Source of the DNA: QHXW01 sp041486185
GTDB taxonomy: Bacteria > Acidobacteriota > Terriglobia > Bryobacterales > Bryobacteraceae
NCBI GenBank assembly: GCA_041486185.1
Contig: JBGPKX010000080.1
Span: 1-18,552, forward strand
Direction: 5' to 3'
DNA: 18,552 nucleotides
Position numbers and translations under genes: made by a program. Positions 8,467 through 15,391 of the stretch are shown here, one piece after another. The stretch's first letter is position 1. The number at the start of each line of letters is the position of its first letter. Below the pieces are notes generated by a model. It ran no database searches and was not told the DNA's origin. It was given only the letters and a program-made list of their open reading frames with translations.

Positions 8467-8523
8467 ATGTCTCAAGTCGGTCAATTCGACGTAATCATCG
8501 CCAAGTGGCCTTTGGCTCAATAG
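8467..8523 (+). pseudogene. 5' stump of a flavoprotein monooxygenase gene (possibly squalene epoxidase)
   Basis: An 18-codon ORF, MSQVGQFDVIIAKWPLAQ, starts 18 nt after the cyclase stop. A near-perfect Shine-Dalgarno, GGAGGAG (8452-8458), sits 8 nt before the ATG. 'FDVII' followed by a small residue is the usual opening of an FAD-binding beta-alpha-beta fold (FDVIIxGxGxxG), as in squalene monooxygenase, geranylgeranyl reductases and related enzymes. Here the glycine motif is missing and the frame stops after seven unrelated residues. The simplest reading is that the rest of a fifth operon gene was deleted or moved, with the break near 8500, only about 35 bp from the end of the convergent reductase gene. 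Squalene epoxidase is the obvious candidate because it makes the cyclase substrate and often neighbours the cyclase in bacteria. Which flavoprotein it was cannot be told from about 12 residues. Confidence 0.5.
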
Positions 8524-8534
8524 CACGAAAGGGC

Positions 8535-9809
8535 TTAGTATATGCCCGGGATCACGCGCCAACGCACGCGCTTGCAATAGCGCTCCCAGTCCTTCCCGTA
8601 CTTGGCGTGGCACATCGCCGAATCCCTCCGTTCCCGGTGCACGAGGAGGATCACGAAGTACACCAAATAGAAGTAGGGAAGCGGGTGCTGGAACAATGCC
8701 GGCAGGCACCAGGCCAACGCCATCAACAGGTCTCCTAGATAGTTCATGTGCCGGGAGATCCCCCACCAGCCCGATACCAGGAGCGGTGTGCCGCGGGCGG
8801 TTTCAATGTAGTCCGGCTTTTTTCCAAAAATTGGACGGGTCGGATCTGTGCGGAACTTATGCTTCTGAATGTTAGCGCCGCGGAAAATCGCGTAGCCCGT
8901 CATGTTCAGTCCGATGATCGCGGCGGTAGCCCAGACCGGCAGCTCATGAGGATGATGAACCAGGTAGAAAGCCTGCAAAGTGTACGTGAATGGCACCCAG
9001 ACTAAGTCCCCCCAGCACAGCATCCAGCCGAAATTCTCATGCTTGATGTCCCAGGTCGTAAGAATGGCCTCTTCGTGGAAAAAGTAGTCCGCGATATAGA
9101 AGAACTGGAACGCCACAACCAGTATCATCGCTGTGCTCACGCGCCCGTGAAGCTGGTACTGCTTGGCGGCCAAGGAGAAGTTGATCAGAACCCACAAGAT
9201 GAGACCGGGTCTGGCCTCGCAAAACAGCTTGAGGTCGAACCCCCGAACCCGCGGGTTCAGGGCTGTGCCCAGGAAATATTCATAGAAGGGGTTGGCGCTG
9301 GTACGCTCCGATTGCGGTGACCTCTTTCCCATCCAGTAAAGAAATACGCTGAACGCGAAAGCAAACAGGTTCGCCGTCGTCAGCAACGGCCCAAACTCAT
9401 CATGCAGGATTGTGGCGGGCACCAACCCCGCGGTGCATAGCATCACGGAGGTCACCATCGTGAACCAGAACGAGAACCAGTCGTTCATTTTGTAAGCCAG
9501 GCGCGAGCCATCGGCCAGCGGCAAGCCTGCGCGGACCTTGCCAGGCACAGCGATCTGCAAGAGGGTCTGTCCCAGAAACCACGCCAGATAGAGCGTGATG
9601 GCCTTGACCGTGGGTGCGGGAATCCTGGCCAAAAAGCTCTTCCAGTCTTCAAGGGACTTCGGCACGATCAGCTCTCCGCCAAAAGCGTTGACGCAGATCC
9701 ACAGATAATAGGTGAGAGGAGGCAGGGCGATCATCAGCAGCAACGCCCCAAGGAGGTTTGCGCCGTCAGATCTTGCCGTGGAGGAGTTCTTTAGCGGCGA
9801 GCTTGCCAT
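8535..9809 (-). CDS. Sterol C-14 reductase (ERG24/ERG4/DHCR7 family membrane protein)
   Basis: 424 aa from the chosen start. Family signatures are clear: EYFLGTALNPR (177-187), FDLKLFCEARPG (191-202), LTTWDIKHENFGW (250-262), a GDLVWVPF segment, LLVSGWWGISRHMNYLGD (343-360) and LLVHRERRDSAMCHAKYG (388-405), ending in RVIPGIY. About ten hydrophobic segments make it a polytopic membrane protein. The family uses NADPH to reduce sterol delta14 (ERG24, TM7SF2), delta7 (DHCR7) or delta24(28) (ERG4) bonds; a bacterial member from Methylomicrobium alcaliphilum has a known structure. With a CYP51 nearby, C-14 reduction is most likely; delta7 reduction is the alternative. The longer reading to 9842 lies inside the isomerase gene, and family similarity starts after the ATG at 9809, which has GGAAGA 12 nt upstream. 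The start overlaps the 3' end of the isomerase gene by 44 nt, suggesting coupled translation. It is convergent with the cyclase operon. Confidence 0.9.
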   Translation of the reverse strand: MASSPLKNSSTARSDGANLLGALLLMIALPPLTYYLWICVNAFGGELIVPKSLEDWKSFLARIPAPTVKAITLYLAWFLGQTLLQIAVPGKVRAGLPLADGSRLAYKMNDWFSFWFTMVTSVMLCTAGLVPATILHDEFGPLLTTANLFAFAFSVFLYWMGKRSPQSERTSANPFYEYFLGTALNPRVRGFDLKLFCEARPGLILWVLINFSLAAKQYQLHGRVSTAMILVVAFQFFYIADYFFHEEAILTTWDIKHENFGWMLCWGDLVWVPFTYTLQAFYLVHHPHELPVWATAAIIGLNMTGYAIFRGANIQKHKFRTDPTRPIFGKKPDYIETARGTPLLVSGWWGISRHMNYLGDLLMALAWCLPALFQHPLPYFYLVYFVILLVHRERRDSAMCHAKYGKDWERYCKRVRWRVIPGIY

Positions 9810-10341
9810 AGATTCGCAGCGTCTTCCAGGTCGTCTTTGCATCCAGACTCATGAGGGCGCCGCTGACGGCCATCGGCAAGGCGGTAGGGGTCGGGCCGCG
9901 CCCGTACTCCAGCAGCCAGCAATCCGCGGACAATCGAAAGCCCTTAACCTGCCGCTTTTTCAGAAGCGCCAGCTCGCCCGGCTGGTGCACGGTGCGCTCG
10001 TGAAAGCGCTCCTCCGTGTAGGTCCACATCTCCCCGGCGAGCACAATATCGTAGATTTCCACCCAATATCTTCCGGAAAAACCCTCCGTACCTACCGGGG
10101 TTCCAAAAACAATCACATACTCGCTGAGCGATCCGTGCAGGATCGTCATGATGCCCGTGGCTCCTCCGGCGATATTGAAAAGCCAGTCCTGTTTGGTGTT
10201 CACGTGTCCGGGACAGGCGCGGGCGAGATCGTCGATGATGTGCGCGACCATTTGCCGGTGGGGCGCGCCAATCCATCTGCGCGCCACCGCCTGCAAGTCT
10301 TCGGGATGGAAGATGTATCCCATGCTCGCCACCAGGTCCAT
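9766..10341 (-). CDS. Sterol delta8-delta7 isomerase, ERG2 / sigma-1 receptor family
   Basis: 191 aa. The central region reads like ERG2 and SIGMAR1: GGATGIMTILHGSLSEY (59-75), FGTPVGTEGFSGRYWVEIYD (79-98), PGELALL (121-127), WLLEYGRGPTPTALP (142-156) and a final SLD motif. Asp98 and Glu145 align by eye with human sigma-1 Asp126 and Glu172, the acidic pair in the ligand pocket, and with the ERG2 proton-transfer residues. Fungal ERG2 shifts the delta8 double bond to delta7 after C-14 and C-4 demethylation. The N-terminal transmembrane helix of eukaryotic members is absent; the protein starts at the YIFHPEDLQ segment that normally follows that helix. An in-frame stop nine codons upstream bounds the N-terminus. 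Translation may start at M1 or at M7, which has GGTGG nearby. It is the first gene of a two-gene - strand unit with the sterol reductase. The family is mainly eukaryotic, so a bacterial copy inside a sterol cluster is notable. Confidence 0.88.
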   Translation of the reverse strand: MDLVASMGYIFHPEDLQAVARRWIGAPHRQMVAHIIDDLARACPGHVNTKQDWLFNIAGGATGIMTILHGSLSEYVIVFGTPVGTEGFSGRYWVEIYDIVLAGEMWTYTEERFHERTVHQPGELALLKKRQVKGFRLSADCWLLEYGRGPTPTALPMAVSGALMSLDAKTTWKTLRIYGKLAAKELLHGKI

Positions 10342-10418
10342 TTGGCCGACAACCCGGCAAATCCCTCACTCACGTAGACCTGTCCGCAAAACGGCGCTTC
10401 TGGTCTCAGGGAGGTGTC

Positions 10419-10447
10419 AGTATATCTCAAGTCCTTCCCGCTGTAGC
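10419..10447 (-). promoter_or_regulatory. Candidate promoter for the isomerase-reductase pair
   Basis: Read on the - strand, GCTACA (10442-10447, 3/6), a 17 bp spacer, then TATACT (10419-10424, 5/6 to the -10 consensus). Transcription would start near 10412 and leave a leader of about 70 nt before the ATG at 10341. The -10 is good and the -35 is poor. The 279 bp between the isomerase start and the divergent gene at 10621 holds no other coding sequence I can support. Confidence 0.3.
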
Positions 10448-10552
10448 CCAAACTGGACCCGGACTTGATCTGAACCAGCGCCCGTAATCCGTTCGTAATG
10501 AGCCCGCCGGCAAACTGACAGACAGCTGCGGAAGAAAATCGGCTCGCCAACG

Positions 10553-10580
10553 TGTTTGCTTTGACCTATAGAGTTAGAAT
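10553..10580 (+). promoter_or_regulatory. Weak candidate promoter for the small secreted protein
   Basis: A TAGAAT hexamer (10575-10580, 5/6 to -10) with a poor TGTTTG (10553-10558) 16 bp upstream. A better -35 hexamer, TTGACC (10561-10566), lies too close to pair with it. The transcript would carry a leader of about 35 nt before the ATG at 10621. Confidence 0.22.
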
Positions 10581-10620
10581 TAGTGCAGAAGCGTGGCCGG
10601 TGGAAAAAGAGGGAGTTGCT

Positions 10621-11001
10621 ATGAGTCGTTTTTGCGCGATTCTCCTGGTTGCAGCCTCGATGGCTGCGGTGGCACGGGCGCAGGGTAGCGGCGCTATCGA
10701 AGTACCAGACACCATCGCCGGTCCATACTCGCCGTTTCTGGTGACCCGGATCGTCAAAGGCAAGATTGCCGGCATCAAACAGGACACCCACGTCACGCTT
10801 GTTCTCATCGAGGACAGTAGAGGCCGGCGCGGGGCCCTCAAGATCAACAGCAAAACCAAGTTCAAAGCCGACAAGGGAACCGAATACGGCAGTAAGAAGC
10901 ACATCACGCCGGAAGACCTGGAAATCGGACAGAGCGTAAAGATCATCTTTGCCGCAAATACGGGCCAGGTTCTGGAACTTCGATTGACCGCGAAGACCTG
11001 A
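10621..11001 (+). CDS. Small secreted protein of unknown function
   Basis: 126 aa. It has a clear signal peptide (MSRFCAILLVAASMAAVARA, likely cut before QGSG). The mature part is short, lysine-rich and predicted mostly beta: 'VTRIVKGKIAGI', 'THVTLVLIED', 'KFKAD', then 'LEIGQSVKII...GQVLELRL'. This resembles small OB-fold-like exported proteins common in Acidobacteriota, but I cannot name a family with confidence. The ATG is chosen over an in-frame upstream start at 10552 because GAGGGAG lies 5 nt before it and the signal peptide begins there. It is divergent from the sterol isomerase gene and followed 124 bp later by the FMN reductase gene. No evidence links it to sterols. Confidence 0.75.
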   Translation: MSRFCAILLVAASMAAVARAQGSGAIEVPDTIAGPYSPFLVTRIVKGKIAGIKQDTHVTLVLIEDSRGRRGALKINSKTKFKADKGTEYGSKKHITPEDLEIGQSVKIIFAANTGQVLELRLTAKT

Positions 11002-11035
11002 GTGGCCGTGGCCAGAGCCTGTGCCGGATTCGATT

Positions 11036-11078
11036 GAGTCCACTGGCTGAATTCCCGCATCTACTGGTGATTGGACTC
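11036..11078. repeat. Short inverted repeat between secreted protein and FMN reductase
   Basis: GAGTCCA (11036-11042) and TGGACTC (11072-11078) are perfect 7 bp arms separated by 29 nt. The loop is long for a terminator and there is no T-run. It could be a weak hairpin or a split operator upstream of the reductase gene, or chance. Confidence 0.2.
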
Positions 11079-11125
11079 CTGGAAACGGAATCATCAGTCC
11101 GCTTCGATAGAAAGGCAGCACAAAA

Positions 11126-11749
11126 ATGGAAGATTCATCCCGCCCAATCCGCATTGTTGTGATCAAGGGCAGCGTCCGTCCCGGCAACTACACCAGCATG
11201 GCTTCTGCGCTCGTCGTGGACGAGCTCCGGAAAAATCCGAAGGTGTCGGTGGAAGTCGTCGATCCCGGCGTTCTGCATCTTCCCTTTCCAGGGACGGACC
11301 CGCGTTCGCCAGCCACGAAACAATTGCAGGATACCGTCCAGGCTGCAACCGGCGTGATCCTCGTGACGCCCGAGTACCACGGGAGCTTCAGCAGCGTGAT
11401 GAAACTCGTCATCGAGAATCTCGGCTTCCCTTCCATGCTGGCGGGCAAGCCGGTGGCGTTGCTCGGCGTGGCCGCCGGTTCGATCGGCGCCATCAAGTCG
11501 CTCGAGCAGTTGCGCGGCGTAGCTTCGCACGTCGGCGCCGTCGTTCTGCCCTTGCCCATTTCCATCGCCAACGTGCAGAAGGTGTTCGACCGCGAAGGCC
11601 ACATCCTGGAACCCGCCGTCGAAAAAATGGTCCGCCAGGTGGCCACCAACCTGATGGGCTACATCGAAAAGAATCTGTGCCCCGCCGTGACCCTCGAGCG
11701 GCTCTTACGCGAAGGCATAGCCGCCACCCCTGACGTCGTCACCATCTGA
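11126..11749 (+). CDS. NADPH-dependent FMN reductase (flavodoxin-like)
   Basis: 207 aa, the usual length for this family. The phosphate-binding loop after the first strand reads KGSVRPGNYTS (residues 14-24), and TPEYHGSFSSVMK is the conserved 'PEYxxSxxxxLK' segment that contacts the flavin. Members (ChrR, azoreductase and ArsH relatives) reduce FMN, quinones, chromate or azo compounds with NAD(P)H in the cytoplasm. The ATG is supported by AAAGGCAG 7-14 nt upstream. It lies downstream of the small secreted protein gene but is separated by 124 bp, so co-transcription is uncertain. It could donate electrons to oxygenases, but nothing in the sequence ties it to the P450 or Rieske enzymes of the sterol locus. 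Confidence 0.87.
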   Translation: MEDSSRPIRIVVIKGSVRPGNYTSMASALVVDELRKNPKVSVEVVDPGVLHLPFPGTDPRSPATKQLQDTVQAATGVILVTPEYHGSFSSVMKLVIENLGFPSMLAGKPVALLGVAAGSIGAIKSLEQLRGVASHVGAVVLPLPISIANVQKVFDREGHILEPAVEKMVRQVATNLMGYIEKNLCPAVTLERLLREGIAATPDVVTI

Positions 11750-11774
11750 TCTCGACTAGTGGCCTGTCGCATGA

Positions 11775-11835
11775 CCGCTCCCTCACGGTAAGCGCCTCCG
11801 TAAGGTACACTCCGAGCCGCGCGCGTCAGCAAGCG
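11775..11835. repeat. Dispersed intergenic repeat, copy A
   Basis: A 61 bp element with ends CCGCTCCCTCACGGT and GAGCCGCGCGCGTCAGCAAGC. It matches copy B at 14673-14732 strongly at both ends, while the middle differs. I recall sequence of this style from intergenic spaces in Solibacter-type Acidobacteriota genomes. It lies between the FMN reductase and transporter genes. Confidence 0.6.
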
Positions 11836-11905
11836 TTTTTCGGATACTAGCGAATTCATTGCGACACTCCGCTGGCGCGCCGCCGGTATTAAGATAGGTC
11901 GATCC

Positions 11906-14638
11906 ATGAGCCCATCCGCCATCTGGCGTAAGCTGTTCGACGTGCGTAAGGGCGAGTACACACGCACGCTGTTCATGTCGCTCTACCTGCTCTGCGTGAT
12001 GGTGGCGTATTACATCCTCAAGCCGGTTTCAGCGGCAATGTTCCTCAACAAATTCAACATCGATAAGCTGCCGTATCTGTATATCCTGATCGCCGGTGGC
12101 GGCGGCGTGCTGGCCTATCTCTACACCCGGCTCGCGCTCCACTCTTCACTCATGGTTGCGGTCACATGGACCATGCTGATCTCGGTGGTCTGTCTCATCG
12201 CGCTCTGGTGGCTTATCGGGCTGAATCTCGCGTGGATGCTGTACGTGTTCAACGTCTGGGTGAGCCTGTTCAGCATCATCCTGTTCTCGCAGGGCTGGCT
12301 GGTGGCCGCCAACGTTTTTGATTCACGCGAAGCCAAGCGCCTCTACGGATTGTTGGGCCTGGGAGCGGTCGTGGGCGCGGCCATAGGAAGCGCGGTCACC
12401 ACGTTTACCGTCAAGATTGTGGGCACGCGGAATCTCATCCTGGCCTGCGCCGTGATGGTGATTCTGGCCTTTGGCGCTTTCCTCGGAGCCGTGCGGCAGC
12501 GCGGAGAATCGCTCGTGGGAGCACGCGCCGCGGATGCGGAAAAGCTGGAGTTTTCGGCGCGCGATATCTTCTCCGCGGTAGCGCGCTACCGGCACCTGCA
12601 AGTCATCATCATGATCATCCTGCTCACCTTCATCGTGGATGAGCTGGTCGACTTCCAGTTCCAGGCGATGGCCAAGCACCGTTTCCAGGGTGACCATCTC
12701 ACTGCCTTCTTCGGCGGCTTTTACGTTTACCTGAACTTGGTTTCGCTGGTCTTGCAATTGTTCTTCACCGCCTGGGTGGTGCGCCATGTGGGCGTGGGCG
12801 GAACATTGCAGATCATGCCGGTATCCATCACCGTGGCCTCGCTCGCCGCGGCCGCCATACCGGGGCTGATCTCCGCCGTCCTCCTGCGGTTCTCGGAAGC
12901 GGTCAACCGCTACACCTTCAACCGTACCGGCATGGAGCTGCTGTACCTGCCGCTGGCGTCGGATCTGAAGAACCGCACCAAGGCATTCGTGGATATTTTT
13001 GTCGACCGGTTCGGCCGCGGCATCGCCGGCGTGCTCCTGGCTGCCATGCTCTGGGCCGGGTTGCGCGATATGCGCATCGTAGCCATGTTGACCCTCGTAT
13101 TTACCGCCGCCTGGATTCTGCTGGCGCATATCGCCCAGCGCGAGTACATCGGCACCGTGCGTGGCCGCATCGAGCGGCGGCGGCTCGAGCTGGAGGATGC
13201 CCGCGTGACCGTGGGCGATCCCGCGACTTTGCGCTTGCTGGAAGAGACGGTGGCGTGCGCCAACGCGCGCCAGGCATGCTATGCGCTTTCCATGCTGGCG
13301 GAAGCGCCGGGTTACGACCTCGCGCCGCTGCTGCGCCGGCTCTCCACGAGTCCGCTCGTCGAGGTGCGTGCCAAGGTTTACGATATCGCCGGCTCCACCG
13401 GATCCATGGAATTGCTCGCCGCGGCACTCGCCGAAATCCACTCGGTTGAATCGGAAAACGTGAAGCCGGCAGTCGCCTACGTCCTGGCCGTGTCCCCCGA
13501 AGCCACAGCCCGCGCCGCCGAGTTTCTAAGCCATGTGAACTCCACCGTGGTGGATGGGGTCATCGAGGCTCTGTGTGACAAACGGGAGCTTGCCCGGAAA
13601 GTACTGACGCCCGAGTGGATCGCTGCCGCGGCCGGAGCTACCAACCCGGATCGCAGAAGGATAGCCGCTTCCGCCATTGCGGTCCGTGGCGAGGAGATGC
13701 CGAACGAACTGGCGCGACTGCTCGATGATCCTGAGCCCTGCGTGGTTGCGGCGGCGTGTCGCGCCGCGGGGACGCTGGGTAGCCGCGCCTCGCTCGATCG
13801 GATGATACGCAGGTTGGACCATCCCGCTCTCCGCAGCGTGATCATCGAATCGCTGGCTGCTTACGGAGCGCGCATCTCCGGCGCGCTCGGCGATTGCCTG
13901 GCCGATGAATCCGTGCCCATGGGTGTCCGGCGGCAGATTCCTCGCGTGCTGAAGCTGATCCGCGATCAGCGCAGCGTGGACGTGTTGCTGAAAGCTCTTT
14001 CGCAGCCGGAGCTCTCCATCCGCGCCGCCGTGTTGCGCGCTTTGAGCCATCTGCGCGAGACAGCGCCCCGCCTGGATTATGGCGAAACATTCGTAACCGA
14101 GCAGATCCTGCACGAAGCGCGCCACTATTTCGATCTCTTCTCCGCGCTAGAGCCGTTTCGCGATCACAAGAACACACCGACCGCCACCGGCCTCCTCACC
14201 CGGGCTCTCGAAGAGCGGCTGCAGCAGACCATCGAGCGCCTCTTCCACCTCCTGGGCCTGCGCTATCCGCCGGAAGACATGCATGCCGCCTATCTGGCGG
14301 TGCGGCGGCGCCGGCGCGAGCAGTTTTTGGCCGCGCTCGATTTTCTCGATACCGTGCTCGAGCGCCCGCTCAAACGCGTCCTGTTGCCGCTGCTCGATAG
14401 CCCCGAAGGTTTGGCCGAGCGGGGCCGCGATCTGTTCGGCGTCGAAATTCGCGACGCGGAAGCTGCCATGCGCGATCTGATTCGCTCGGCGGACCCTTGG
14501 CTCGCGGCTTGCGCCATGGCGGCTGCCGCCGAACAGAAGCTCTACCGGCTGGCTCCGGATATCGCGGCCGCGGAAGAACAGGCAGGAACGGAAGTGTTAC
14601 AAGTGGCACGCTCGGCCAAGCTGGCGCTTAGCGCATAG
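11906..14638 (+). CDS. ATP/ADP-translocase-like membrane carrier with C-terminal HEAT repeats
   Basis: 910 aa in two parts. Residues about 20-410 are a polytopic membrane domain with about twelve helices. The opening (FDVRKGEYTRTLFMSLYLL, YYILKPVSAAMFL) resembles the NTT/Tlc nucleotide-exchange carriers and related MFS-like proteins. Residues about 425-910 are soluble and made of repeated helical pairs rich in Ala, Leu and Arg (for example PSLLRRL-type units such as LAPLLRRLSTSPLVEVRAKV and LLDDPEPCVVAAACRAAGTLG), which I read as HEAT-like repeats. Such fusions occur in free-living bacteria, where the substrate is unknown; nucleotide exchange should not be assumed from the fold alone. The ATG has a weak GATAGG 8 nt upstream. 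The gene is flanked on both sides by copies of the dispersed repeat. Confidence 0.8.
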   Translation: MSPSAIWRKLFDVRKGEYTRTLFMSLYLLCVMVAYYILKPVSAAMFLNKFNIDKLPYLYILIAGGGGVLAYLYTRLALHSSLMVAVTWTMLISVVCLIALWWLIGLNLAWMLYVFNVWVSLFSIILFSQGWLVAANVFDSREAKRLYGLLGLGAVVGAAIGSAVTTFTVKIVGTRNLILACAVMVILAFGAFLGAVRQRGESLVGARAADAEKLEFSARDIFSAVARYRHLQVIIMIILLTFIVDELVDFQFQAMAKHRFQGDHLTAFFGGFYVYLNLVSLVLQLFFTAWVVRHVGVGGTLQIMPVSITVASLAAAAIPGLISAVLLRFSEAVNRYTFNRTGMELLYLPLASDLKNRTKAFVDIFVDRFGRGIAGVLLAAMLWAGLRDMRIVAMLTLVFTAAWILLAHIAQREYIGTVRGRIERRRLELEDARVTVGDPATLRLLEETVACANARQACYALSMLAEAPGYDLAPLLRRLSTSPLVEVRAKVYDIAGSTGSMELLAAALAEIHSVESENVKPAVAYVLAVSPEATARAAEFLSHVNSTVVDGVIEALCDKRELARKVLTPEWIAAAAGATNPDRRRIAASAIAVRGEEMPNELARLLDDPEPCVVAAACRAAGTLGSRASLDRMIRRLDHPALRSVIIESLAAYGARISGALGDCLADESVPMGVRRQIPRVLKLIRDQRSVDVLLKALSQPELSIRAAVLRALSHLRETAPRLDYGETFVTEQILHEARHYFDLFSALEPFRDHKNTPTATGLLTRALEERLQQTIERLFHLLGLRYPPEDMHAAYLAVRRRRREQFLAALDFLDTVLERPLKRVLLPLLDSPEGLAERGRDLFGVEIRDAEAAMRDLIRSADPWLAACAMAAAAEQKLYRLAPDIAAAEEQAGTEVLQVARSAKLALSA

Positions 14639-14672
14639 ATGAATCAGGCTTCCCCACGATTTTTGGATGGGC

Positions 14673-14732
14673 CCGCTTCCTCACGGTCGCGGCTCGGTAC
14701 AAGATTTCTGAGCCGCGCGCGTAAGCAAGCCG
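14673..14732. repeat. Dispersed intergenic repeat, copy B, with hairpin
   Basis: A 60 bp element sharing both ends with copy A at 11775-11835 (CTCACGGT near the left, GAGCCGCGCGCGT and AGCAAGC at the right). In this copy CGCGGCTC (14688-14695) and GAGCCGCG (14710-14717) form a perfect 8 bp stem with a 14 nt loop. It lies between two convergent genes and could end transcription from either side, although no T-tract follows. Confidence 0.6.
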
Positions 14733-14748
14733 ATGCTCTCAGGGCCTC

Positions 14749-15369
14749 TTAATCCTTGCTCAGAATCTTCGCCCCGAGCGCGCCGCCGGCCATACAGGTC
14801 AGCGTCAGGATAGCGAACATCTCCACCAGCGAGCGCAGAATTGCCAGTGGATTCTGCAAGACCTTGATGGCCTCGTCCACCCTGCTCTGCTGAACCGCAA
14901 AATCCTTGAGACCGTTCCTCAGCGCGTCGACTCCCCCCACTTGCTGAATCGCCACCATGAGAAACGCAAACAGCATTGTGAGCAGCGCGCAGCTCAGCAA
15001 ACCGGTGATCCAGCCCATGCGCGCGCCACCACGGACATTCAGCCGCTGGCCGGTGCGCCGTTTGTAGATCCACACCGAAAGGTACCCGGCCCCAAGCCAC
15101 CAGAGAATGGACATGTACTGCACCACCGGGATCATCATCATCAGGCAGACCAGGGCCGCGGCCAGAAGGCCAACGCGCAGCGCGACAGGATTCCGGAAGC
15201 TGAGTGGCACTGGCGCAGCAGCTTCCACGGGCGGCGGCAGGATGGCGGGCGGCGCCGTCTCCTCAGCCAGCAGTCGCGCGACGGGCTCGTCGCGTTGTGG
15301 CTTTCCGCATTTGTGGCAGAAACGCGCGTCGGGCGGCAGTTGCGCGCCGCAGGTGCAAAACTCGGGCAT
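14749..15369 (-). CDS. Membrane protein with N-terminal zinc ribbon
   Basis: 206 aa. The N-terminus FCTCGAQLPPDARFCHKCGK has four cysteines (C5, C7, C18, C21) in zinc-ribbon spacing. A proline/alanine linker follows, then three or four hydrophobic segments: about residues 65-100, 115-145 and 180-200. I do not recognise the family beyond 'zinc-ribbon plus membrane domain', a common bacterial architecture of unknown function. The ATG at 15369 is preferred to the in-frame ATG at 15423 because the zinc ribbon begins right after it and the longer form would overlap the upstream gene; neither has a strong Shine-Dalgarno. It starts 22 nt after the stop of the 15392-15931 gene on the same strand and may be co-transcribed with it. 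Confidence 0.7.
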   Translation of the reverse strand: MPEFCTCGAQLPPDARFCHKCGKPQRDEPVARLLAEETAPPAILPPPVEAAAPVPLSFRNPVALRVGLLAAALVCLMMMIPVVQYMSILWWLGAGYLSVWIYKRRTGQRLNVRGGARMGWITGLLSCALLTMLFAFLMVAIQQVGGVDALRNGLKDFAVQQSRVDEAIKVLQNPLAILRSLVEMFAILTLTCMAGGALGAKILSKD

Positions 15370-15391
15370 TGAGTGAACGAAAGGTCTACGT

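Noticed and set aside
8500..8516. Hairpin GCCAA...TTGGC between the convergent sterol units as a terminator
   Set aside because: The stem is only 5 bp with a 7 nt loop and no T-run on either strand.
9810..9842. N-terminal extension of the sterol reductase to ATG 9842
   Set aside because: The added 11 residues are arginine-rich, sit inside the isomerase coding region and match nothing in the family.
10200..10550. 116-codon - strand ORF overlapping the isomerase start
   Set aside because: It is in a different frame from the isomerase, and within the overlap the ERG2 motifs are in the other frame. Upstream of 10341 it has no recognisable domain.
12323..13441. 372-codon ORF antisense to the carrier gene
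   Set aside because: Histidine-, glutamine- and glycine-rich shadow of a GC-rich gene, with no domain or ribosome site.
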